A DNA stretch of 11,354 nt, taken from contig CAAGFF010000041.1 of NCBI GenBank assembly GCA_900769055.1, positions 1 to 11,354 of the forward strand. Direction: 5' to 3'. This DNA is from an uncultured Prevotella sp. GTDB lineage: Bacteria; Bacteroidota; Bacteroidia; Bacteroidales; Bacteroidaceae. Positions 1 to 5,799 of this stretch are shown here, in pieces (position 1 is the stretch's first letter; every line of letters starts with the position of its first letter). The position numbers and the translations under genes are program-made. The notes beneath the pieces are model-generated. The model made no database searches. It had not been told where the DNA came from and was given only the letters and a program-made list of their open reading frames with translations.

Positions 1-362
1 GGTACGCAGATGGCGAACACGGGTATGAGCGCAAGGTCCTTGGGAAGTCCAAGCCAGAGCATCAGGGCAAGCGTTGCTGTCTGCATGGTGTAGTTGATGA
101 GGTGTGAGAATGCGAATCCCAGTCCACGCCTTGCCGTAGACTTCACCTGGAATGTGTAGCGTGTTGAGGCCACGTAGTTGAAGGCGAAGCTCAGGGCGTA
201 GGCTATGGTGTTTGCCAGTGTGGGGTGTACAAGCCTGTTGAGCAGTACGTACAGCCCGTACTGCAGGAGCGTGGCCACTACACCAACGATGCCGAAGCGC
301 ACAATCTCGCGTAGCCTGTTGCCATCAGTCGCCGAAGGGCTTGTAGTGTGATTTGTCTGCAT
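1..362 (-). CDS. GtrA family membrane protein, 3' part missing at window edge
   Basis: Small polytopic inner-membrane protein of the GtrA family (PF04138). Family members are proposed to move, or help use, polyprenyl-phosphate-linked sugars; Rv3789 of Mycobacterium, next to the decaprenyl-phospho-arabinose genes, is the relevant relative. About 120 residues are visible. A polar N-terminus of roughly 17 residues is followed by LREIVRFGIVGVVATLLQYG, the typical first GtrA helix. The helix-2 and loop signature then appears (ANTIAYALSFAFNYVASTRYTF), then the start of a third and a fourth helix. The frame runs off the left edge without a stop. The chosen start, ATG at 362-360, lies inside the upstream phosphatase gene and gives a 38-bp out-of-frame overlap. 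A nearer ATG at 325-323 is in another frame and meets a stop within about 16 codons. Last visible gene of the operon. The family call is firm; the start is less certain and the transported or bound lipid is inferred from context. Confidence 0.85.
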   Translation of the reverse strand, partial: MQTNHTTSPSATDGNRLREIVRFGIVGVVATLLQYGLYVLLNRLVHPTLANTIAYALSFAFNYVASTRYTFQVKSTARRGLGFAFSHLINYTMQTATLALMLWLGLPKDLALIPVFAICV

Positions 363-942
363 AGTCTGTCATCTCTTTGTCGCCTCTGCTGTCGCCGTAG
401 GCAGTTATGTAGCATTGTTCCCTACTTATGTTGTGGCTTTCAAGGTATTCCCTGATGCGCCTTGTCTTCTCTGCTCCGTAGCAGTTGGCACCGTCAATGC
501 GGCCCGTAATCTTCCCGTTGCTGACCTCCAGTCTTGTTCCCGTCACGGTGGTGTCCTTGCCGAACGCCTGCTCCGCCATCTTGGTTACCCAGTTTTCCGC
601 ACTTGCGCTGACGATGATGGTTGGCTGTCCGTGGGCGTTGAGCGTACGTATCATGGCAATGGCCTGCGGCCGGATGAGGTCCTGGCGCGCCTGTGCGAAG
701 TCGTTGCACAGGCGGTTGAAGTCGGCTTCCGATGTGCCGCCAAAGAACCATGTCAGCAGCCGCTCCTTGGCACGCCAGTTGGGGTAGAGACCCAGCTTCA
801 TCAGTATGATGAAGGGGCTCAGGCAGGCCAGCCCCGTGAGCAGGGACGTGGTGCCGCGTGCAAACCTGATCAGCTCTATCATGGTGTCGGCGGTGGTCAG
901 CGTGCCGTCGAAGTCGAAGGTGTGTATGGATAGCTTCTGCAT
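325..942 (-). CDS. HAD-superfamily subfamily IB phosphatase
   Basis: Predicted phosphoserine-phosphatase-like hydrolase of 205 residues, a normal length for HAD-IB. Motif I is FDFDGTLT, with nucleophile D10 and acid/base D12. Motif II is the Ser in IIVSAS (S112 region), motif III is likely K159 in GAEKTRR, and motif IV is YGDSRGD with D184 and D188 as Mg-binding acids. The cap region carries a hydrophobic stretch at about residues 33-50, which could seat the enzyme on the membrane. It begins 4 bp after the UbiA-family gene, whose expected product is a polyprenyl-phosphoryl 5-phosphoribose. The natural inference is removal of that 5'-phosphate, the step assigned in mycobacteria to an unrelated PAP2-type protein. 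HAD domains are also found fused to UbiA domains in other bacteria, which supports the pairing. Seen: complete HAD motifs. Inferred: the substrate. Confidence 0.9.
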   Translation of the reverse strand: MQKLSIHTFDFDGTLTTADTMIELIRFARGTTSLLTGLACLSPFIILMKLGLYPNWRAKERLLTWFFGGTSEADFNRLCNDFAQARQDLIRPQAIAMIRTLNAHGQPTIIVSASAENWVTKMAEQAFGKDTTVTGTRLEVSNGKITGRIDGANCYGAEKTRRIREYLESHNISREQCYITAYGDSRGDKEMTDYADKSHYKPFGD

Positions 943-946
943 GTTG

Positions 947-1825
947 TCAGAGTATGTATATCAGAGTGAGGAATGTCAGGCCCCATGCTACGACCACCAG
1001 CTGCAGGAACCTGTCGCTGAGTATGGCTTTGGTGGGGTCGCCGCTCTTCTGGTCGACAACCGCAATCTGTATGTAGCGCAGCAGTCCCACCAGCACGAAT
1101 ATGCTCGTGAGGTACAGGTACTGGGTGTTGAAGTGTGATGTCACCTCAGCCGATACGGTGTACATGATGTAGCATACGAGGGTTACGGAGCCTGTTATGG
1201 TTATGGCCTCGTTGATGAATGTGAGGTTGTAGCGTATGGTGTTCTTGCGTGGTGCCTCACCCGTGGCATTCATCCGCAGCACGTCATCGCGCCGCTTGGC
1301 GAATGAGAGGAAGAGCGTCAGCAGGAATGTCATCAGCACCAACCAGTGGCTCACCGTCACCTCGGTAGCCGTACCGCCTGCCAATATGCGCAGTACGAAG
1401 CCGAAGGCAATGATGCACACGTCGATGATGGCATAGTCCTTGAGCTTTGAGCAGTAGGCGATGTTCAGCAACCAGTAGAAGGTGAGGATGCCGCCAACGG
1501 TAAGCCACAAGCTGTCGAGAAGTGAGGCTACGGCGAGTGATGCGGCGAAGAGCGATGCCATGAGCAGATAGGCCATACGCTCGCTGATGGCTCCCGAGGC
1601 TACGGGCCTGTGGCATTTCACGGGATGGCGCCTGTCGGCCTCTACGTCTATGACGTCGTTGAAACAGTATATCGAGGATGCCGAGAGGCTGAAGGCCACG
1701 AAGGTTATGACGGAGGCTATGATGTCCGTGGTGTCGAGCAGCGAGCCTCCGAAGAACATCGGGAAGAAGACGAAGGTGTTCTTAAGCCATTGCTTTGGGC
1801 GTATGAGTTTCAATATATTTTTCAT
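947..1825 (-). CDS. UbiA-family prenyltransferase, decaprenyl-phosphate phosphoribosyltransferase type
   Basis: Integral membrane enzyme of 292 residues with about eight or nine hydrophobic segments. UbiA enzymes join a polyprenyl group to an acceptor. This subgroup instead transfers 5-phosphoribose from PRPP to polyprenyl phosphate (compare Rv3806c, DPPR synthase). The first Asp-rich motif is NDVIDVEAD (N56 to D64), followed by RRHPVKCHRPVASG, very like the mycobacterial protein and unlike quinone or heme UbiA proteins. The N-terminal IRPKQWLKN signature is also typical. The second conserved loop is YCSKLKDYAIID (about 124-135), followed by FVLRILAGG. The frame is open 42 codons further upstream, but that part lies over the preceding gene and looks non-native. 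I chose the ATG at 1825-1823, which overlaps the upstream TGA as ATGA and opens directly with MKNILKLIRPKQW. Subgroup assignment is by recognised motifs only; the lipid chain length and sugar are unknown. Confidence 0.88.
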   Translation of the reverse strand: MKNILKLIRPKQWLKNTFVFFPMFFGGSLLDTTDIIASVITFVAFSLSASSIYCFNDVIDVEADRRHPVKCHRPVASGAISERMAYLLMASLFAASLAVASLLDSLWLTVGGILTFYWLLNIAYCSKLKDYAIIDVCIIAFGFVLRILAGGTATEVTVSHWLVLMTFLLTLFLSFAKRRDDVLRMNATGEAPRKNTIRYNLTFINEAITITGSVTLVCYIMYTVSAEVTSHFNTQYLYLTSIFVLVGLLRYIQIAVVDQKSGDPTKAILSDRFLQLVVVAWGLTFLTLIYIL

Positions 1826-2844
1826 TTCGCAAGTATTTTGCATGTTACTTTCTCTATCAGCGTGTGCAGCAGCCATGCCAAAGGCATCGTGATGACTGCC
1901 GTCAGGACGAAGGTCGGCCAGTAGCCGAGATGCATCTTCTCGATGTAGCACAGCACGAAGTGGCTGTGTATGAGGTATGCCTCAAGGCTCACCGCCCCAA
2001 CGAAACGCATCAGGGTGTTCACCTTGGCCGGCAAGCGGCGGAAGATGCGGTTCAGCAGCATGATGGATGTGATGGTGAAGGGGATGTAGAGCATCCTCTC
2101 TACGAACAGCGGGAAGTGGCCGTGTCGCTGCTGCTCAAGGTAGAGGCAGGTGCCGAAGGTCAGTGCCCAGATGGCTGCGAGCATCCATACGGCCTGTCCG
2201 TCGATGGTCTGCTTGCGCTGTACCATTGAGCCGAAGTTGATGCCTAAGAGGAATATGGGCACACGGCTCCAGAATATCTCCAGATGGCCTACGGCGTTGT
2301 GGATGGGTATCACCCATTGCACCATCACGCACCAGATGATGCTTATTAGCGGCAGCCAGCGGTACATGGGGTGCTTGTGTATGAGCATCATGTAGAATGG
2401 CGCTATGGTGTAGAGCATCATGATGGCGGGAATATACCAGAAGGTAAGCTCGTCGTAGAGCCAGAAGTCCCAGTTGATGGTGATGTCGCCGATGAGGTCT
2501 ATCCATTCCTTCATGGTGGTGCCATGGAAGCGTGGTATGTAGTAGGCGCTGGCCATGATGAGCCAGGCGGGATAGATGCGGACATAGCGGTTGCGGTAGA
2601 AGCGCCGCAGCATACTGCGGATGTCCATGCCCGAGGCTGCCATGCGTGTCCAGGAGTACCACAGGCCGACACCGCTCAGGAAGAGGAATATGTCAACACC
2701 AACGTTGCCCGTGCGCCTGAGACCGAAGAAGGGGTCCCAGCGGTCGAGACCAACGTGGAAGAGGATGATGAACAGCATCGCCGCGCCCATCTGCTCGCCA
2801 CGGAAACGGCTGATGTTGGCAAGCTCAATATCTGGTATTTTCAT
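1822..2844 (-). CDS. Acyltransferase family 3 membrane protein (second of two)
   Basis: Polytopic membrane O-acyltransferase of 340 residues, PF01757 (OafA/NodX-like) family. Such enzymes take acyl groups from the cytosol, usually acetyl-CoA, and place them on hydroxyls of envelope glycans or lipids. Helix 1 carries RFRGEQMG...LFHVGLDRW with R15 and H30 as the likely conserved Arg/His pair. This is followed by GNVGVDIFLFLSGVGLWYSW, the family helix-2 signature, then about eight more hydrophobic segments. The C-terminus ends with a short Lys-rich tail. The gene starts on an ATGA overlap with the preceding acyltransferase and ends on an ATGA overlap with the UbiA-family gene, so it belongs to the same operon. 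It is clearly different in sequence from its upstream neighbour: the Arg-His spacing is 15 against 10. Two acyltransferases in one operon suggest two acceptor positions or two acyl groups (inference). The acceptor cannot be read from sequence. Confidence 0.88.
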   Translation of the reverse strand: MKIPDIELANISRFRGEQMGAAMLFIILFHVGLDRWDPFFGLRRTGNVGVDIFLFLSGVGLWYSWTRMAASGMDIRSMLRRFYRNRYVRIYPAWLIMASAYYIPRFHGTTMKEWIDLIGDITINWDFWLYDELTFWYIPAIMMLYTIAPFYMMLIHKHPMYRWLPLISIIWCVMVQWVIPIHNAVGHLEIFWSRVPIFLLGINFGSMVQRKQTIDGQAVWMLAAIWALTFGTCLYLEQQRHGHFPLFVERMLYIPFTITSIMLLNRIFRRLPAKVNTLMRFVGAVSLEAYLIHSHFVLCYIEKMHLGYWPTFVLTAVITMPLAWLLHTLIEKVTCKILAK

Positions 2845-3905
2845 TTCATCTTGGGTTTAGGCAGTCGTGACATAATCTCCTTGAATAGCCATGCCAGACA
2901 CAGGCTGGCAATGATGTAGAGCAGCAGTCCCGCATAGTGGTCGCCACTGCGCGAGATGGGTATGAATATTTTGCGTGTTATGGGGTGGCATACGAACAGC
3001 GCCGCACTAATCTCGCCCATCCACACTACTGTCCACATGATGTTCTGCGCACGGGCGAGCAGTTTCGCCAGGGCTGCGCAGGCCGCTATGATGACGATGG
3101 GTGTCAGTGTCCAGCCTATTACGCTGCAGCTCGTGACGACGGCCAGGAGCGACAGCAGCACCGTCAGTGCGGCCAGCGTGGGTGTACTGATGGTGAGCGG
3201 ACGGTCAATCATCCGTGCAGCGAGGATGCCTGCACCGAAGGGCAGCATGCCTCCCATGAAGTTGTAGCGGTAGCTGTTGATGCCCTCGCCCATAGGCGGC
3301 AGGCACAGCTGTATGGCCACGCAGGCGCCCATGAGCAGAGCCGTGACAGCCCAGTGGCGGCGGTAGAGCAGCAGGCGGTAGACTATGTACAGCTGTAGCA
3401 TCAGTCCGAAGAACCAGTATGGGCCGGGCCATATCTGATGGTCGGGGTCAGGCAGCAGGTTGTTTACCATGAGCAGCTGAGCCACAATCTGCGTCACATC
3501 GTAGTGCCAGCGCCCGGGGGTTATGGCGTCGACCATGGTGAAGGCGGCAAATCCGACTATCATCATGCTGAAGAGTTTCAGGAAATGGTAGCGGGTGAAC
3601 TGCCATACGCCAGGCTTCTGCTGCGCATTGCCATATTTTTTCTCCAGACCGTAGGCACTGAGGAACAGGAACACGGGCACGCCGTAATGGCCGAAGAACG
3701 ATATCCAGTGCATGGGCAGCAGAGCATCGGCGTTTGTGGTTACGCGCCACAGCCAGTCTACGTTGCCCTGTTTGTATTCGTACTCGTTCTCCTTCACCAC
3801 AGGACCAAGCCAGTGGCAGTAGTTGTGCAGGAAGATGCCCATTATGGCCAGTCCTCTCATGGCGTTGCATTCCGCACGTGTAAGCAGTGAATTGTCGTTA
3901 TTCAT
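2841..3905 (-). CDS. Acyltransferase family 3 membrane protein (first of two)
   Basis: Membrane acyltransferase of 354 residues, PF01757 family. The first helix contains MRGLAIMGIFLHNYCHWL with R17 and H27 in the usual family spacing, plus a second His at 31. Helix 2 is FGHYGVPVFLFLSAYGLEKKY, again characteristic. About ten hydrophobic segments follow, and the tail is basic (SRLPKPKMK). Between helices 1 and 2 there is a charged, Tyr-rich loop (about residues 37-55, with ENEYEYKQGN) that may face the periplasm. The start ATG overlaps the stop of the upstream phosphotransferase-like gene as ATGA, and its own stop overlaps the next start in the same way. The likely role is O-acylation of an envelope glycan or lipid made or modified by the operon. 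This is a family-level inference; the substrate is not known. Confidence 0.88.
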   Translation of the reverse strand: MNNDNSLLTRAECNAMRGLAIMGIFLHNYCHWLGPVVKENEYEYKQGNVDWLWRVTTNADALLPMHWISFFGHYGVPVFLFLSAYGLEKKYGNAQQKPGVWQFTRYHFLKLFSMMIVGFAAFTMVDAITPGRWHYDVTQIVAQLLMVNNLLPDPDHQIWPGPYWFFGLMLQLYIVYRLLLYRRHWAVTALLMGACVAIQLCLPPMGEGINSYRYNFMGGMLPFGAGILAARMIDRPLTISTPTLAALTVLLSLLAVVTSCSVIGWTLTPIVIIAACAALAKLLARAQNIMWTVVWMGEISAALFVCHPITRKIFIPISRSGDHYAGLLLYIIASLCLAWLFKEIMSRLPKPKMK

Positions 3906-5728
3906 TTGGCTGGTCTAAGTTTGTCGTAATCGGTTGTTGCCTTCAGCAGTCGTGGCCGCATCTCGTCGTAGCCGTCGCTCAGGATGTCGTACTCCGCATG
4001 GTAGTCGGGTGCGCTGATGCCTGCCAGGTGCAGAAGCATGTGTGGCAGGGCATCTGTCATCAGCCTGCGGTTGCGTGCCTCCCTGATGCGTGCCGCCAGC
4101 TCCGGGTGTTTGCGCCTGTATGTTCGTGAGGTGTAGATCCAAAATGGTATCTCGAACTCATACCGTGCGAGGTCATAGTCGATGGCTGCCGAGTGGTTGC
4201 GGCAGATGAAGCCACGTGTGCCCTCGTAGCACTCCTCGCCATGGTCGGGCATGTATATCACCACTGCGTCGCTGTCCTTGTACAGGCTCACTATGCGGTC
4301 AACGATGGAGTCGTTGTATAGCGTGGCATTGTCGTAGTCGGCAAGCATCCGGCGCTCCCTCAAGTCCAGCTCTGGCCGCAGGGTGTCGTAGGTGCTCACC
4401 CATATCTTCTTCCTCGCTGCGGGATAACGCTGCTTGTAGGCAACGTGCTGCCCAAGCAGGTGGAAGATGGTCAGCGAATGTGCGCCCTCCTGCTCCCTCA
4501 GCTGGCGGTAGTCGTCGAGCAATCCGTCATCATATCTGTGGACGGTGGCGTTGCGCGAGTCGAACATGCGGCTGCTCAAGGTGGGATTGTTGAGGAAGAA
4601 ACCGCCGCTGAAGTCGTAGACGGCCTCCTTGGCCCGTGGCAGGAACTGGTTGGTGATGAATGTCACGTGGTAGCCAGCCTGGCGGAACAGCTCGGGGAAG
4701 AGAGGATAGTCGCACCAGTCTCCCTCCTGTCCGATGACATGCATGGAGAAGATGTTCTTGAAACAGAAACTGGTGAGGTTCCATGGTGATACCACGTCGG
4801 TGTATTTGGTCAGCAGCCCCGACCTCTCTAACGCCGACTGCCGTGGCGTAGTCTTTACGGTGTAGCCGTACTGGCTGGAGTGGTGGCGCCCGAAGCTCTC
4901 CCCGATGATGAGCACTATGTGGGGCGAGGCATACGAGCAACTGTCCACCTTCGCCTTGTCGGCGGCTCCTATGAGCTGTCCTATCTGTCTTGCGGCAAGC
5001 TGGTTGCTGCGGATGCTGAACGCCAACCTGTAGATGGGCATGTACATCACGCCATGGTCCTTGGCTGTGAGCAGGTGCTCCACCTCACCTATGCTGCTGG
5101 CCGACATTAGTTTGTGGCATCCTGCCTTGTTGCTTGCACTCGCCACGGCAGCCCATACTGCCACGGCTGCCACGATGATGCCTGCGGCAGGCTCGATGGC
5201 TGCCAAGCGTGCCCGTAGCCGTTGCATGCGTCCGAGGGTGAGCATACGGCGGCGGTAACTGAGCATTCGGAAGATGCGGCGGCGCAATGACCATGCCACA
5301 TGCAATGCCAGTACGCACATGACGTTGCCTACTGGCCCGCGCAGAACCTCTGGCGTGAGATAGGAGCGCAGAAACTCGCCTGCCTCGCGGCTGTCGGTCT
5401 CGCCTACAAGCATGAGCATCGAGGGATTGAGCGTGGAACCGAACTTGCCGAAGCAGTAGACATCGGCAAGGGCGGTGGCGTAGAGAACGGTATATGCCAA
5501 TGCGCGCCCAAGGCCACGCAGACGGCGCGGCAACAGGGATAGCACAAGACATGCGGCGTAGTCGTCAACAAAAAGCTCAAGCCACAGACCCTCGTAGAGG
5601 GTTGCCCCACGGGTGCTGGGAAGGGTGCTCAGAGCGCATACGGCACCCAGAATATACATAAATACGAAGAAACCCACATTGCGGTATATGGGTATCAGCG
5701 GTAATGTCAGCAGCTTCCTTATCTTCAT
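3902..5728 (-). CDS. Inner-membrane phosphoethanolamine-transferase-like sulfatase-fold protein
   Basis: A 608-residue protein with about five N-terminal hydrophobic segments (near 14-34, 45-66, 74-94, 131-147, 181-199) and a large periplasmic alkaline-phosphatase/sulfatase-fold domain (PF00884) from about 268 on. This is the layout of EptA/EptC-type phosphoethanolamine transferases. Metal and catalytic motifs are visible: IIGES with E277, a Thr nucleophile candidate T319 in PWNLTSFCF, HLLGQH with H423 and H428, and MPDHGEE with D495 and H496. Several Cys in the soluble domain (such as 264, 322, 340, 500, 509) could form disulfides, as in EptA. It is the first gene of the operon; the ATG at 5728 lies about 20 nt below the predicted transcription start. 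The expected reaction is transfer of a phospho-head-group from a phospholipid to an envelope sugar or lipid. Phosphoglycerol transfer is the main alternative; lipid A or another glycan could be the acceptor. Confidence 0.87.
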   Translation of the reverse strand: MKIRKLLTLPLIPIYRNVGFFVFMYILGAVCALSTLPSTRGATLYEGLWLELFVDDYAACLVLSLLPRRLRGLGRALAYTVLYATALADVYCFGKFGSTLNPSMLMLVGETDSREAGEFLRSYLTPEVLRGPVGNVMCVLALHVAWSLRRRIFRMLSYRRRMLTLGRMQRLRARLAAIEPAAGIIVAAVAVWAAVASASNKAGCHKLMSASSIGEVEHLLTAKDHGVMYMPIYRLAFSIRSNQLAARQIGQLIGAADKAKVDSCSYASPHIVLIIGESFGRHHSSQYGYTVKTTPRQSALERSGLLTKYTDVVSPWNLTSFCFKNIFSMHVIGQEGDWCDYPLFPELFRQAGYHVTFITNQFLPRAKEAVYDFSGGFFLNNPTLSSRMFDSRNATVHRYDDGLLDDYRQLREQEGAHSLTIFHLLGQHVAYKQRYPAARKKIWVSTYDTLRPELDLRERRMLADYDNATLYNDSIVDRIVSLYKDSDAVVIYMPDHGEECYEGTRGFICRNHSAAIDYDLARYEFEIPFWIYTSRTYRRKHPELAARIREARNRRLMTDALPHMLLHLAGISAPDYHAEYDILSDGYDEMRPRLLKATTDYDKLRPAK

Positions 5729-5740
5729 TGCTACTTATAT

Positions 5741-5760
5741 ATTTATTTTGCAAAAATAAT
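5741..5760. repeat. Imperfect palindrome over the operon -7 box and start site
   Basis: A 20-bp inverted repeat centred between 5750 and 5751, with 8 of 10 pairs matching and a perfect 10-bp core TTTTGCAAAA (5746-5755). It covers the predicted -7 element and transcription start, where a repressor operator would sit. The stretch is AT-rich, so chance is a real alternative. Confidence 0.35.
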
Positions 5761-5781
5761 GCAAATGTACGACATAGCAAA
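5751..5781 (-). promoter_or_regulatory. Bacteroidetes-type promoter of the envelope-decoration operon
   Basis: On the minus strand the -33 element TTTG (5781-5778) is followed, after exactly 19 bases, by TATTTTTG (5758-5751). This is a full match to the TAnnTTTG -7 consensus of Bacteroidetes sigma-ABfr promoters. The predicted transcript would start near 5747, giving a leader of only about 20 AT-rich nucleotides with no Shine-Dalgarno sequence, as is usual in this phylum. A second TAnnTTTG-like element, TACATTTG at 5769-5762, lacks a well-placed partner. Confidence 0.7.
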
Positions 5782-5799
5782 GAAAAAACCGCTTTTCTT
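5780..5799 (-). terminator. Weak AT hairpin after the GH3 gene
   Basis: Immediately after the GH3 stop codon the minus strand reads AAGAAAA, a 6-base GC-containing loop, then TTTTCTT, a perfect 7-bp but almost purely A:T stem with a T-rich 3' arm. It could slow or end transcription of the glycosidase operon. It overlaps the -33 box of the next operon by two bases. The stem is too weak to call an efficient intrinsic terminator, so readthrough into the next operon is plausible. Confidence 0.25.

Noticed and set aside
1826..1951. A 42-residue N-terminal extension of the UbiA-family protein
   Set aside because: It covers the end of the preceding acyltransferase gene, is rich in His, Asp and Arg, and does not resemble the family. 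The ATGA overlap start gives the normal length and N-terminus.
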